Source of the DNA: Martelella alba
Lineage (GTDB): Bacteria > Pseudomonadota > Alphaproteobacteria > Rhizobiales > Rhizobiaceae
DNA: 64,000 nt
NCBI RefSeq assembly: GCF_006516955.1
Contig: NZ_VHLG01000003.1
Span: 1 to 64,000, forward strand
Reading direction: 5' to 3'
Position 1 is the stretch's first letter, and each line of letters begins with the position of its first letter. Shown in pieces: positions 54,007-63,133 of this stretch. The notes beneath the pieces are model-generated. The model worked only from the letters and a program-made list of their open reading frames with translations. It made no database searches and had not been told where the DNA came from. Position numbers and translations under genes: made by a program.

Positions 54007-54787
54007 AGCTGTGCCCCGCTCTCAGGCCCTCGCGGACACGGTGGGCAATGGCCAGGAATTCGGCGCTTTCGCGGATATCGAGCGGGCGCTCCTTTGGCAG
54101 GGGCGAGTCGATGATATCGGTGACGCGGCCGGGACGCGGGCTCATCACCACGATCTTGGTGGATAGATAGACCGCCTCGGGGATCGAGTGGGTGACGAAA
54201 CAGATCGTCTTGTTGGTCGCCGCCCAGAGCTTTAAGAGCTGTTCGTTCAGATGGTCGCGGACGATTTCGTCCAGCGCGCCAAAGGGTTCGTCCATCAAGA
54301 GAAGATCGGCATCAAAGGCGAGAGCGCGGGCAATGGAGGCGCGCTGCTGCATGCCGCCGGAAAGCTGCCAGGGATATTTCTTGCCGAAGCCGGAAAGCTC
54401 CACCAGTTCCAGTACCTTTTCGATGCGCCGGGCCTGGTCGGCCTTTGTGTAGCCCATGATTTCCAGCGGCAGGGCGATGTTCTTTTCGATCGTGCGCCAG
54501 GGATAAAGGGCTGCGGCCTGAAACACATAGCCATAGGCGCGGTCGAGCCGGGCATTTTCCGGCGTGGTACCGTTGACGGTGATTTCGCCGGCGGTCTTCT
54601 GTTCAAGATCCGCAATCACCCGCAGAAAGGTGGTCTTGCCGCAGCCCGACGGGCCGATAAAGGAGACGAAATCGCCCTTCTTTACCTCGAGATTGACATC
54701 CTTCAGCGCGTGCACCGGTCCGTCATTGGTCTCGAAGGTGAGACAGAGATCTTTCGCCGAAACGACGGAAAAGGGTTCGCTGTTCAT
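53999..54787 (-). CDS. ABC transporter ATP-binding protein (TauB/SsuB-like), pyrimidine cluster
   Basis: The 262-residue ATPase has Walker A GPSGCGKTTFLRVI, the signature LSGGMQQRASIARALAF, Walker B LLLMDEPFGALDEIVRDHL and the H-loop FVTHSIPEAVYLS. It energises the two permeases encoded downstream. Its start overlaps the NUDIX gene by four bases and its stop overlaps the GNAT remnant by eight. Confidence 0.92.
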   Translation of the reverse strand: MNSEPFSVVSAKDLCLTFETNDGPVHALKDVNLEVKKGDFVSFIGPSGCGKTTFLRVIADLEQKTAGEITVNGTTPENARLDRAYGYVFQAAALYPWRTIEKNIALPLEIMGYTKADQARRIEKVLELVELSGFGKKYPWQLSGGMQQRASIARALAFDADLLLMDEPFGALDEIVRDHLNEQLLKLWAATNKTICFVTHSIPEAVYLSTKIVVMSPRPGRVTDIIDSPLPKERPLDIRESAEFLAIAHRVREGLRAGHSYE

Positions 54788-55224
54788 GCTTTTTGTTCCC
54801 GAAATTCCGCAAAACGGCGCGCAGCCAGCGGAAATAAGTGATTTTCAGTCAGTGCGGCGCGAAGTACATCGACATGACCGGTGACCGGCAGCCAGCGCGC
54901 TTCCTCGATTTCAGCCTGGATCCTGAAACGCGGTGCGGCAAACAGCGAAAAGGCCTCGGCCTCGACAATCAGGCCGGGCTCGTTGGCCGCCATTTCGCGA
55001 AACGTGCCTTCATAGCGGAAGGCTGCCTCGGAAAGATCAAGCGTCAGTTCTTCCATGAGCTCCCGCGTCAGCGCTGCAAGCGGCGTCTCGTCCCCATCAA
55101 TCTTGCCGCCGGGCTGCTGAAAGTGCAGTGTGCCGCGTTTGCGCACGGTGAGCATCTCACCATGCGCATTGATGATCATGGCAACGGCGATACGGAAATC
55201 CGCGGGCCGGTCATGAAGGGTCAT
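54784..55224 (-). CDS. NUDIX hydrolase
   Basis: The 146-residue protein has the NUDIX box, spread over GGKIDGDETPLAALTRELMEEL, in two stretches (GGKIDGDETPLAA and RELMEEL), which matches GX5EX7REUXEEXGU except at the terminal Gly-U position. It should hydrolyse a nucleoside diphosphate linked to another moiety, or a damaged nucleotide. It lies 12 bases after hydA and overlaps the ATPase gene. Its presence in a pyrimidine operon suggests nucleotide clean-up, but the substrate is unknown. Confidence 0.85.
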   Translation of the reverse strand: MTLHDRPADFRIAVAMIINAHGEMLTVRKRGTLHFQQPGGKIDGDETPLAALTRELMEELTLDLSEAAFRYEGTFREMAANEPGLIVEAEAFSLFAAPRFRIQAEIEEARWLPVTGHVDVLRAALTENHLFPLAARRFAEFREQKA

Positions 55225-55236
55225 GGGCTGCTCCGA

Positions 55237-56691
55237 TCAGACGCCGGACGGCGGAATGCCCGCCCGCTCGATCTTGCGCGGGGCGACCAGTTCCTTCCAG
55301 GTGGAAAGCGCCTTGTTGACAGCCGGATAGGGCTGGCGGGCAACGAATTTGCCCCAGCCTTCCTCGGTCTTCACCGTGGCTTCCTCGATCACGACCTTGC
55401 CACGCGACAGCGTGAAGCGCGGCAGGCCCTTCACATGCATGCCCTCGAACACATTATATTCGATCGCAGACTGCTGGCTTTCAGCGCTGATGGTCTTTTC
55501 GCGTTCCGGATCCCAGACGACCAGATCGGCATCGGCGCCAACAAGGACAGCACCCTTTTTCGGATACATGTTGAGGATCTTGGCGATATTGGTTGAGGTT
55601 GCGGCGACGAATTCGTTCATCGTCAGCCGGCCGGTGCCAACGCCATAGGTCCACAACAGCGGCAGCCGGTCCTCGACACCGCCGGTGCCATTCGGGATCT
55701 TGGTGAAATCGCCAACGCCGTAGCGCTTCTGCTGAGTGGTAAAGGCGCAGTGGTCGGTGGCAACGCAGGAGAGCGACCCCGCCTGCAGTCCGGCCCAGAG
55801 CGAGGCCTGATGTTGCTTGTTGCGGAATGGCGGCGACATGACGCGGCGGGCGGAATGATCCCAGTCCTTGTCGAAATATTCGCTCTCATCGAGAAGCAGA
55901 TGCTGGATCAGCGGCTCACCGTAAACGCGCATGCCCTTCTGGCGGGCGCGGCGGATGGCCTCATGGCTCTGTTCGCAGGATGTGTGAACGACATAGAGCG
56001 GAACACCGGCCATATCAGCGATCATGATGGCGCGGTTGGTGGCTTCGCCTTCAACTTCGGCAGGCCGCGAATAGGCGTGGCCTTCCGGGCCGTTATTGCC
56101 TTCCGCCAGCAGCTTGGCCGACATGGAGGCAACGACGTCGCCGTTTTCTGCATGTACCAGCGGCATGGCGCCAAGCTCGGCGCAGCGCTGGAAGGAGGCA
56201 AACATCTCGTCGTCATTCACCATCAGCGAGCCTTTATAGGCCATGAAGTGCTTGAAGGTGTTGATACCCTTGTCCTTGACGATGGTTTCCATCTCTTCAA
56301 AGACCTGTTTGTCCCACCAAGTGATCGCCATGTGGAAGGAGTAATCGCAATTGGCACGGGTCGATTTGTTGTCCCAGCGCTTCAGCGCATCCAGCAGCGA
56401 CTGGCCAGGGTCGGGCAGACAGAAATCGACCACCATGGTCGTGCCGCCCGCAAGACCGGCGCGGGTGCCGCTTTCGAAATCATCGGCCGAATAGGTGCCC
56501 ATGAACGGCATTTCGAGGTGGACATGCGGGTCGATGCCACCCGGCATGACGAAGCAGCCTTCGGCGTCGAGGATCTCGTCACCGGAAAGGTCAGGGCCGA
56601 TCTCGACGATCGTGCCGCCTTCGATCTTCACATCAGACTTATATGTCAGGTCAGCGGTGACAATTGTCCCGCCCTTGATCACTGTGCTCAT
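55237..56691 (-). CDS. hydA: Dihydropyrimidinase (hydantoinase)
   Basis: The enzyme opens the ring of 5,6-dihydrouracil or dihydrothymine to N-carbamoyl-beta-alanine/isobutyrate. The 484-residue TIM-barrel protein has the zinc-binding DPHVHLEMPF, the carbamylated Lys in KHFMAYKGSLM, His residues in PLVHAENGD and YVVHTSCEQS, and the substrate loop CVATDHCAFTTQQK. The start MSTVIKGGTIVTADLTYKSD is typical. It provides the second step of reductive pyrimidine degradation. Confidence 0.94.
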   Translation of the reverse strand: MSTVIKGGTIVTADLTYKSDVKIEGGTIVEIGPDLSGDEILDAEGCFVMPGGIDPHVHLEMPFMGTYSADDFESGTRAGLAGGTTMVVDFCLPDPGQSLLDALKRWDNKSTRANCDYSFHMAITWWDKQVFEEMETIVKDKGINTFKHFMAYKGSLMVNDDEMFASFQRCAELGAMPLVHAENGDVVASMSAKLLAEGNNGPEGHAYSRPAEVEGEATNRAIMIADMAGVPLYVVHTSCEQSHEAIRRARQKGMRVYGEPLIQHLLLDESEYFDKDWDHSARRVMSPPFRNKQHQASLWAGLQAGSLSCVATDHCAFTTQQKRYGVGDFTKIPNGTGGVEDRLPLLWTYGVGTGRLTMNEFVAATSTNIAKILNMYPKKGAVLVGADADLVVWDPEREKTISAESQQSAIEYNVFEGMHVKGLPRFTLSRGKVVIEEATVKTEEGWGKFVARQPYPAVNKALSTWKELVAPRKIERAGIPPSGV

Positions 56692-56748
56692 TACTGTTCC
56701 CTTTTAAATTTCCAACGGGCGGTTTTCCGCTTCTCGTTCTTCAAATCA

Positions 56749-56958
56749 TCAGGACCATCGCCAGTTTCTCGGCGGTGGTGTGTTTGCTGGTGTCGGTGCC
56801 GCCTGTGACGACGCTGTCACCTGAATGCTGCCGTGGCTTTTGCCCGGGCCGGCGGATTGGTTTGCCTTGACGTCAGATGCAACGGTCGAGGCTGGTCTGG
56901 CTCCGATATAGCCGATCGAGCGCAGCCCGGCTTTAGCGTCTTTCGTCGTGCTTTTCAC
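56749..56958 (-). CDS. Possible small protein between GNAT and hydA
   Basis: A GTG at 56958 overlaps the stop of the GNAT gene (GTGA), the same coupling seen between the amidase and the GNAT gene, and opens a 69-codon frame. The product starts MKSTTKDAKAGLRSIGYIG and is basic with a Pro/Ala-rich tail. It has no known motif. The remaining 57 bases before hydA look like an ordinary leader. It could be a chance frame. Confidence 0.25.
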   Translation of the reverse strand: MKSTTKDAKAGLRSIGYIGARPASTVASDVKANQSAGPGKSHGSIQVTASSQAAPTPANTPPPRNWRWS

Positions 56959-57458
56959 GATGCCACCCTTTGCTTCACGGGCTCCGGTGATGTCGCGCCC
57001 GCCGTCATATCCCTGGTCATGAACAGGCTGTAGGGGTTGTCTTCATAATCGGCGAAGGGACCGCACTGGGAAAAGCCGCGCGTGCGATACATCTGCACGG
57101 CCTCGGTGTTGAGCGGTCCCGTTTCAAGAAAGAGGTGTCTTACGTTTCTATCTCTCGCCAGCGTTTCGAGAAAATCCATGATACGGCCACCGAGACCACG
57201 ACCGCGCGCATCTTCAGCAACGAAGATGCGCTTCAGCTCGGCCGTGCCATCGGCAAGCCACTTGATTGCGCCACAACCCGCCGCGCGGCCATCAAGCCTG
57301 GCCACCACGAAGCTGATATCATCCTGCATCAATGCGTGGAGGTCGACGGCAAAATTGCCTTCCGGCGGGTAGAGCGTCGCCATATAGGCATCCGAACAGT
57401 CGAGAAGTGCTGTCACTTCCGCCTGATCGGGGCTTTCTATGGCGAGGACCAAGCTCAC
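56955..57458 (-). CDS. GNAT-family N-acetyltransferase in the pyrimidine operon
   Basis: The 167-residue protein has the GNAT core: CGAIKWLADGTAELKRIFVA, the acetyl-CoA-binding DARGRGLGGRIMDFLE, and LETGPLNTEAVQMYRTRGFS. The start is GTG at 57458, overlapping the stop of the upstream amidase by four bases. The longest frame to 57521 is not needed. Its acceptor is unknown; it is often found next to hydA-type genes in related bacteria. Confidence 0.85.
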   Translation of the reverse strand: MSLVLAIESPDQAEVTALLDCSDAYMATLYPPEGNFAVDLHALMQDDISFVVARLDGRAAGCGAIKWLADGTAELKRIFVAEDARGRGLGGRIMDFLETLARDRNVRHLFLETGPLNTEAVQMYRTRGFSQCGPFADYEDNPYSLFMTRDMTAGATSPEPVKQRVAS

Positions 57459-58708
57459 TCCACAATCTCCGCAGTTTTCAATACGGCCCTGAGCAGCACA
57501 TCGGCGCCCGCCGCCGCCCATTCCTTGGAAATGTCTTCCGCCTCGTTGTGGGACAGGCCGTCAACGCAGGGGCACATGACCATGGTGGTCGGCGCCAGCT
57601 TGGCTGCCCAGCAGGCATCATGACCCGCACCGGAGACGATGTCCATATGGCTGTAGCCGAGCTCAATGGCGGACTGGCGGACATTCTCGACAAGCTCAGG
57701 CGTGAAGGTGACCGGATCGAAATGCCCGACCGCCTCGACCGCGCAGCCAACGCCGAGTTCCTCGCAGATGGCTGCGGCCTGAGTCTCGATCTTGGCGCGC
57801 ATTGTGTCGAGCTTCTCCTGGTCGACCGTGCGGATATCGACCGTGAAGGTCACCGTTCCGGGCAGAACATTGCGCGAATTGGGCGAGAAAAACATCTGGC
57901 CGACGCCGCCAACGGCATTGGGCTGGCTTTCCATCGCCACTTTCTGCACCATTTCCAGGATCCGGGCCATGGCAAGCCCGGCATTGACGCGCATCGCCAT
58001 TGGTGTCGAGCCGGTATGGGCCTCCTTGCCGGAAAGCGTGAATTCCAGCCACCAGAGACCCTGACAGTGCGTGACGACGCCGATCTGCTTGTTTTCGGCC
58101 TCGAGGATCGGGCCCTGTTCGATGTGGTATTCGAAATAGGCATGCATCTTGCGCGCGCCGACTTCTTCATCGCCAACCCAGCCGATCCGCTTCAGCTCGT
58201 CGCCATAGGTCAGGCCTTCAGGATCCTTGCGGCCATAGGCATAGTCCATGGTGTGAACGCCAGCGAAAACGCCGGAGGCCAGCATGGCGGGCGCAAAGCG
58301 CGCGCCTTCTTCATTGGCCCAGTTGGTGACAACGATCGGATGCTTTGTCTTGATATCAAGGTCGTTCATGGTGCGCACCAGCTCAAGCGCCGAAAGCACG
58401 CCGAGTACGCCATCATATTTGCCGCCGGTCGGCTGTGTGTCGAGATGGCTTCCGACATAGACGGGAAGCGCGTCGGGGTCGGTGCCGGGGCGGGTCATGA
58501 ACATCGTGCCCATCTTGTCGACACCCATGGTGAGGCCCGCATCCTCACACCATGTCTGGAACAGCTTGCGGCCTTCAGCATCGGCGTCCGTCAGGGTCTG
58601 GCGATTATTGCCGCCGGCAATGCCGGGGCCGATCTTCGCCATGTCCATCAGGGCGTCCCAAAGGCGGTCGCCATTGATCCGCATATTCTCACCAAGTGCT
58701 GCAACCAT
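57455..58708 (-). CDS. N-carbamoyl-beta-alanine amidase (Zn-dependent carbamoylase/hydantoinase family)
   Basis: The 417-residue M20-like amidase has the metal ligands in VGSHLDTQPTGG, KYDGVLGVLSALE, TNWANEEGARFAP and YHIEQGPILE, and the dimer-interface HTGSTPMAMRVNA. It should release beta-alanine, CO2 and ammonia from N-carbamoyl-beta-alanine, the third step after dihydropyrimidine dehydrogenase and HydA. The ATG at 58708 is used. A RutR-like site lies 123 bases upstream. A gene name such as pydC/amaB would depend on confirming the substrate. Confidence 0.92.
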   Translation of the reverse strand: MVAALGENMRINGDRLWDALMDMAKIGPGIAGGNNRQTLTDADAEGRKLFQTWCEDAGLTMGVDKMGTMFMTRPGTDPDALPVYVGSHLDTQPTGGKYDGVLGVLSALELVRTMNDLDIKTKHPIVVTNWANEEGARFAPAMLASGVFAGVHTMDYAYGRKDPEGLTYGDELKRIGWVGDEEVGARKMHAYFEYHIEQGPILEAENKQIGVVTHCQGLWWLEFTLSGKEAHTGSTPMAMRVNAGLAMARILEMVQKVAMESQPNAVGGVGQMFFSPNSRNVLPGTVTFTVDIRTVDQEKLDTMRAKIETQAAAICEELGVGCAVEAVGHFDPVTFTPELVENVRQSAIELGYSHMDIVSGAGHDACWAAKLAPTTMVMCPCVDGLSHNEAEDISKEWAAAGADVLLRAVLKTAEIVE

Positions 58709-58830
58709 TACGCTGCTCCCCAATTCTCTGCTTTCGGCGTTTGTTATCAGTCGTTTGATCTGTCGTTTTTAGAAATTTCAAGTTGGCCGATGCTACGCCA
58801 TTGCTATTCTCGTGAAAACCGGCAAGGATT

Positions 58831-58846
58831 TTGACCGGTTGGTAAA
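58831..58846. promoter_or_regulatory. RutR-like operator between the amidase and rutR
   Basis: TTGACCGGTTGGTAAA matches the RutR consensus TTGACCA-NN-TGGTCAA at 12 of 14 defined positions. It lies in the divergent region between the pyrimidine-degradation transcript and the TetR gene. RutR releases DNA on binding uracil or thymine, so the site would allow pyrimidine induction. Confidence 0.65.
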
Positions 58847-58982
58847 CTTTACAACTTCCCCGCTGTCACTCAAGAGTGGAAAGTCAATTTCAGGCGACAT
58901 TTTTATAAAAAATAGCCTAAAGATTGGGCGTGATTTGTTTTTGTGCACATTGGTGCGGGTAATTGGAAAGCGAGGCGAAGGC

Positions 58983-59633
58983 ATGACGACAGCGAGGGCG
59001 GCCAGAACACAGCGGCGGACCCGGATACAGGAGGCCAAGGAGGAAGTGATTCTCGAAGCCGCACTCGATGTCTTTTCTGCCAATGGTTTCAAAGGGTCGA
59101 CGGTGGATCAGATTGCTGAGGCCGCGGGCATGTCGAAACCGAATGTGCTTTATTATTTCCGCACCAAGGAAGCGATGTTCTCAACGCTGATCGAGCGGGT
59201 CATGGAGGTGTGGCTGGCACCGCTGCGTTTCTTTGACGCAGGCTCCGATCCCGAAAGCGAAATCCGCTCCTATATCCGCCGCAAGCTGGAAATGGCACGG
59301 GATTTTCCGCGGGAGAGCCGGCTCTTTGCCAATGAGGTGCTGCAGGGTGCTCCCAATGTCGAGCCTATGCTGAAAGGCCCGCTGAAAGATCTGGTGGATG
59401 AAAAGGCCAAGGTGATCCGCACCTGGCAAAAGGCTGGAAAGCTGAGAAAGGTCGATCCCTATCACCTGATCTTCTCGATATGGGCAACGACGCAGCATTA
59501 CGCCGATTTCGACGTCCAGATCCGCGCCGTTCTCGGTGACGGGCTTTATGGCGAGGGACGTTATGAAGATGCAGCCCGCTATCTCGAAACACTCTTCGTC
59601 AAAGGGCTGGTGATTGACGGCCAGTCCGGTTGA
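58983..59633 (+). CDS. rutR: TetR-family pyrimidine-responsive regulator (RutR-like)
   Basis: The 216-residue protein has the TetR helix-turn-helix (EVILEAALDVFSANGFKGST, then VDQIAEAAGMSKPNVLYYF, then RTKEAMFSTLI). A ligand domain follows with RDFPRESRLFANEVLQGAP and HLIFSIWATTQHYADFDVQ, which are typical of RutR. It is expected to sense uracil/thymine. It is divergent from the degradation operon, with a RutR-like box in between. The ATG at 58983 after GAGGCGAAGG is chosen over a longer frame from 58812. Confidence 0.88.
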   Translation: MTTARAARTQRRTRIQEAKEEVILEAALDVFSANGFKGSTVDQIAEAAGMSKPNVLYYFRTKEAMFSTLIERVMEVWLAPLRFFDAGSDPESEIRSYIRRKLEMARDFPRESRLFANEVLQGAPNVEPMLKGPLKDLVDEKAKVIRTWQKAGKLRKVDPYHLIFSIWATTQHYADFDVQIRAVLGDGLYGEGRYEDAARYLETLFVKGLVIDGQSG

Positions 59634-59680
59634 GTCGCGGTGAGGGCGCGGCCCGGTTGCGCCAGGCATCGAAGTGAAAA

Positions 59681-59706
59681 AGGCCGGCGGAGCGATCCGC
59701 CGGCCT
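59681..59706 (-). terminator. Terminator of ctpA (also lies after rutR)
   Basis: AGGCCGGCGG and CCGCCGGCCT form a perfect ten-base-pair stem around six bases. Read on the minus strand it is followed by TTTTTC, so it terminates the ctpA transcript. It could slow transcription from rutR as well. Confidence 0.85.
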
Positions 59707-59739
59707 CTCGTCAATATCAGATCACGGAGGAATGAGGCT

Positions 59740-61152
59740 TTAGTTCGCCTTCTCGTCCGTCTTTGTGTCGTCTGTCTTGCTGTCCGTTGTTGCGGCCGCC
59801 TGGGTCTGCTGCTCTTCGCTCTGCAGCTCTTGTACTGCCTTGTTCGGGTCAGCAGGGTAGGACGGATCGGTTTTCGTGCCTTCGATGAGATCGATGGCAT
59901 ATTGCAACTGGACATCATCCTTCGGATCTTGTGGCACATAAGCAACCGAACCGGAGCCGGAATCCGTCTCATCGGCACCCTGAATGTGGCCGCGCAGGCT
60001 CGATTCGCCTTCCGGCACGACGAGATCCTTGATGTCGTCGGGAAGCTTCTGCTGGACGATAATGTCGGGCTCAATACCTGTGCCCTGGATCGATGTACCC
60101 GACGGCGTGTAGTAAAGCGCCGTCGTCAGGCGCAGCGAGCCCTCATTGCCGAGCGGCACGATGGTCTGGACGGACCCCTTGCCGAAGCTGCGGGTGCCGA
60201 CAAGCGTTGCGCGCTTGAGGTCATGCAGCGCACCGGCAACGATCTCAGATGCCGAAGCCGAGCCGCCATTGATCAGCACGATCAGCGGTTTGCCGTTGGT
60301 CAGATCGCCCGGACCGGCATCGAAGCGGCGGGTTTCCTGCGGGTTGCGCCCGCGTGTGGAGACCACCTCGCCACCGGTAAGGAACGTATCGGATACGGCC
60401 ACAGCCTGGTTCAGGAAGCCGCCCGGATTGAGGCGCAGGTCGAGGATATAGCCCTTCAGCTTGTCTTCCGGCACCTCGGACTGGATCTTCTCGATTGCAT
60501 CCTTGAGGTTTTCGTCAAGCTTCTCGTTCATGAAGGTCGAGATGCGGATATAGCCGACATCGTCGTTTTCGACACGGGCCTTGACCGAATTCATCGGGAT
60601 CACGCCGCGTACGATCGTCATGTCGATCGGCTTGTCGACCCCGTCGCGCATAATGGTGACATCAATCGGCTCGCCGACATTGCCACGCATCAAGTCCACA
60701 GCGTCGTTGAGCGACATGCCCCGCACGCTTTGATGATCGATCTCGATGATCTTGTCGCCTGCCATGACACCGGCCTTGGCAGCCGGTGTGTCGTCGATCG
60801 GGGCGACAACCTTGACGACTTCGTCTTCCATTGTGACTTCGATGCCGAGGCCGCCGAACTCACCCTTGGATTCGTCACGCATTTCCTCCGATTCTTCGGC
60901 GGTCATGTAGCTCGAATGCGGGTCAAGGCCGCTCAGCATGCCGTTAATGGCATCTTCGATCATTTTCTGCTCGTCGGGCGGCGTCACATACTGGGCGCGC
61001 ACGCGTTCGAACACGTCTCCAAACAGCGACATTTCCTTATAAGTGGAATCGTCGCCCGCTGCGCGTGCTGGGATGTCGGCCGAGAAAATGACCCCCGTTA
61101 CCGAAGCGCCAATCGCGACGCCAGCCAACAGAAGCGTAGCTCTACGTATCAT
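59740..61152 (-). CDS. ctpA: Carboxy-terminal processing protease, S41 family
   Basis: This 470-residue secreted or membrane-anchored protease has an N-terminal signal/anchor (MIRRATLLLAGVAIGASVTG), a PDZ domain near residues 90-170 (GGLGIEVTMEDEVVKVVAPI) and the S41 domain. The catalytic Ser is in LINGGSASASEIVAGAL and the Lys in GTRSFGKGSVQTIVP. A C-terminal Lys/Asp/Thr-rich tail follows. It processes cell-envelope proteins at their C-termini. The ATG at 61152 overlaps the end of the envC gene by 11 bases and has AAAGG upstream. Confidence 0.92.
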   Translation of the reverse strand: MIRRATLLLAGVAIGASVTGVIFSADIPARAAGDDSTYKEMSLFGDVFERVRAQYVTPPDEQKMIEDAINGMLSGLDPHSSYMTAEESEEMRDESKGEFGGLGIEVTMEDEVVKVVAPIDDTPAAKAGVMAGDKIIEIDHQSVRGMSLNDAVDLMRGNVGEPIDVTIMRDGVDKPIDMTIVRGVIPMNSVKARVENDDVGYIRISTFMNEKLDENLKDAIEKIQSEVPEDKLKGYILDLRLNPGGFLNQAVAVSDTFLTGGEVVSTRGRNPQETRRFDAGPGDLTNGKPLIVLINGGSASASEIVAGALHDLKRATLVGTRSFGKGSVQTIVPLGNEGSLRLTTALYYTPSGTSIQGTGIEPDIIVQQKLPDDIKDLVVPEGESSLRGHIQGADETDSGSGSVAYVPQDPKDDVQLQYAIDLIEGTKTDPSYPADPNKAVQELQSEEQQTQAAATTDSKTDDTKTDEKAN

Positions 61153-62548
61153 TGCGTGCCTTTCCATTTTTGTCTTCCGCCCACCAGGATTGCGAATCGA
61201 CCGGTTTTCCGTCATGCCGGAACTCAATGTAGAGTGTCGGCTTCTCCGTTTCCAGCGCTAGCGTTGCTGCACTTGCAACCCGTGTTGCGCCCATGGCCGC
61301 CAGGGGTTCGCCCGAGAAAATGAAGTCGCCCTGCCTTACCTTTAAACCATCCATGCCCGTCATGACGATATGGTAGCCGTCGCCGACATTGAGAATGACC
61401 ATCTCACCATAGCTGCGAAAACGACCTGCATAGACCACTGTACCATCGGCGGGTGCCGTTACCAGAGCACCGGGGCGTGTTTCGACTGTTATACCTGTCG
61501 CATTATGCCCGGTTCCATCCGGATCGCCGTAAGAGCGGAGGATTTTGCCGTCGACAGGCAGAATGAGACGATCTTTTAGATCAGAAAACGGATATGCGGG
61601 CGTAATGCGGTTTTTATCGGGCGGAATTGAGAGCGCCCGTTCGCGGGCCGCGTTTTTCTGCGCTTCCGTCATGCTGGATTGACGGGCTGCTTCTTCCGCC
61701 GCCAGCTTGGAGGCGTTTCGCGCGGAAGAGATCTCCGTCTCCAGCGAGGCGATCAGGCTGTTGAGGTCGGTGGCTTTGGCCGCAAGTGCTTCAGCCTGGC
61801 TTTGCTCTGCGGCGAGCGTATCTGCACTTTGCTGGCGCGAACGGTCGTTCTCCGCCATCAACAGGTCCATGCGCTTTTCCTCCTCGGCAATGGCGTCGAG
61901 GGATTGTGCCAGGCCATCACGCTCGCTGACCAGCTCCGTCTTGACCGATTGCAGCGCCTTCAGATCTGCCAGTACACCATCCAGCTTGTCGCGCAGTTCC
62001 GGCACGACGCCGTTCAAAAGGATGGCGGAGCGTACCGAGGCGAGCGCATCGCCCGGCGAAACCAGAAGGGCTGGCGGTGGATCACGCCCCATGCGCTGCA
62101 ACGCCGCCAGCACATCGGCCAGCACATCGCGCTCGGCGTTGAGCGACTGGTGAAGGGCGTCTTCCTTTGTCGTCAGGTCCGCTATCTTCTGCTCGCTGTC
62201 GCCGATTTTTTCCTCAAGCGCGCGCCGCCGGGCGGCCGAATCCACCAGGGCCTGTTTCAGGCTGGCATTGTCACCAGCGAATTTGTCGATCTCGGCCTGT
62301 AGCTGACTGATCCTGCCGGATGAAAGGGTGATGTTCTGCTGCAGCTTGTCAAGCTCGACCTGCTTTTCGTCGCGCTCGTCGGAGAGCTTGCTCACCAGCG
62401 CCTCGGCATCGCTGGTTTCCGTTCCTGCCGCATCGTCCGCCATGGCCGGAAGCTGGGGCAGGAGTGGCAGGCAGAAAACGGACAGCAAGGCGAGCGAAAG
62501 CAAGCGCTGCTGCGCTGCCCTGCCGATCCTGCCTGGCCATCTCATCTT
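61142..62548 (-). CDS. envC: EnvC-like murein hydrolase activator
   Basis: The 468-residue protein has a signal peptide (LLSLALLSVFCLPLLPQLPA), a long coiled-coil region (residues about 40-330, heptads such as LSDERDEKQVELDKLQQNIT) and a C-terminal LytM/M23 domain. That domain is degenerate: the usual HxH zinc pair is replaced in the LYIEFR segment, as expected for an EnvC-type activator of amidases rather than an active endopeptidase. It acts at the division site. It is co-transcribed with ctpA in many Rhizobiales. Confidence 0.88.
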   Translation of the reverse strand, partial: KMRWPGRIGRAAQQRLLSLALLSVFCLPLLPQLPAMADDAAGTETSDAEALVSKLSDERDEKQVELDKLQQNITLSSGRISQLQAEIDKFAGDNASLKQALVDSAARRRALEEKIGDSEQKIADLTTKEDALHQSLNAERDVLADVLAALQRMGRDPPPALLVSPGDALASVRSAILLNGVVPELRDKLDGVLADLKALQSVKTELVSERDGLAQSLDAIAEEEKRMDLLMAENDRSRQQSADTLAAEQSQAEALAAKATDLNSLIASLETEISSARNASKLAAEEAARQSSMTEAQKNAARERALSIPPDKNRITPAYPFSDLKDRLILPVDGKILRSYGDPDGTGHNATGITVETRPGALVTAPADGTVVYAGRFRSYGEMVILNVGDGYHIVMTGMDGLKVRQGDFIFSGEPLAAMGATRVASAATLALETEKPTLYIEFRHDGKPVDSQSWWAEDKNGKARNDT

Positions 62549-62650
62549 CATCGCCGCTCTTCTACCGATTTTCGGGTCGAGCTTTGACGGATAGCGGTTA
62601 ATGAAGACTAAACCAAGCCATTCCTGCCTGCTCAACAATGTGTGAGAGTT

Positions 62651-63133
62651 TCAGGCGCGGTGATAGGGATGACCGGCCATGAGTGTTACAGAGCGGTAGA
62701 GCTGTTCGGCCAGAAGGATGCGCACGATCTGGTGCGGCCAGGTCATGGCGCCGAAATTCACCGTCATACTGGCGCGTTCCCGCAGCGAAGGATCGAGACC
62801 ATCGGCGCCGCCAATGGCGAAGATGACTTCGCGCTTGCCGGAATCGCGGATCTTCTCGATGGCTCCGGCAAAACTTTCACTGTCATGCGATTTACCATGT
62901 TCATCCAGAAGGATCAGCACCGTGTCGGGTGCAAGGCTGCGCAGCAGAACATCCGCTTCTTCGCGCTTGCGCGTGTCGGCATTGCCGGCACGGCTCTCGC
63001 TCACTTCGTTGACGCGTGTAAACTCAATGCCGTGAGCGCGTCCCATCTTGGATAGCCGGTCGAGATAGCGTGCAACGAGCTCTTTTTCCGGGCCGGATTT
63101 CAGCCGCCCGACGGCGAATATACCGATCTGCAT
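62651..63133 (-). CDS. rlmH: 23S rRNA (pseudouridine1915-N3)-methyltransferase
   Basis: RlmH is a SPOUT-fold methyltransferase that modifies pseudouridine 1915 in helix 69 of 23S rRNA. The 160-residue protein starts MQIGIFAVGRLKSGPEKELV and carries LILLDEHGKSHDSESFA, FAIGGADGLD and the knot segment FGAMTWPHQIVRILLAEQLY. The ATG at 63133 is the family start; the frame upstream to 63337 is not conserved. Confidence 0.95.
   Translation of the reverse strand: MQIGIFAVGRLKSGPEKELVARYLDRLSKMGRAHGIEFTRVNEVSESRAGNADTRKREEADVLLRSLAPDTVLILLDEHGKSHDSESFAGAIEKIRDSGKREVIFAIGGADGLDPSLRERASMTVNFGAMTWPHQIVRILLAEQLYRSVTLMAGHPYHRA

Noticed and set aside
59674-61323. 549-codon plus-strand frame
   Set aside because: Antisense to ctpA, which has intact catalytic motifs.
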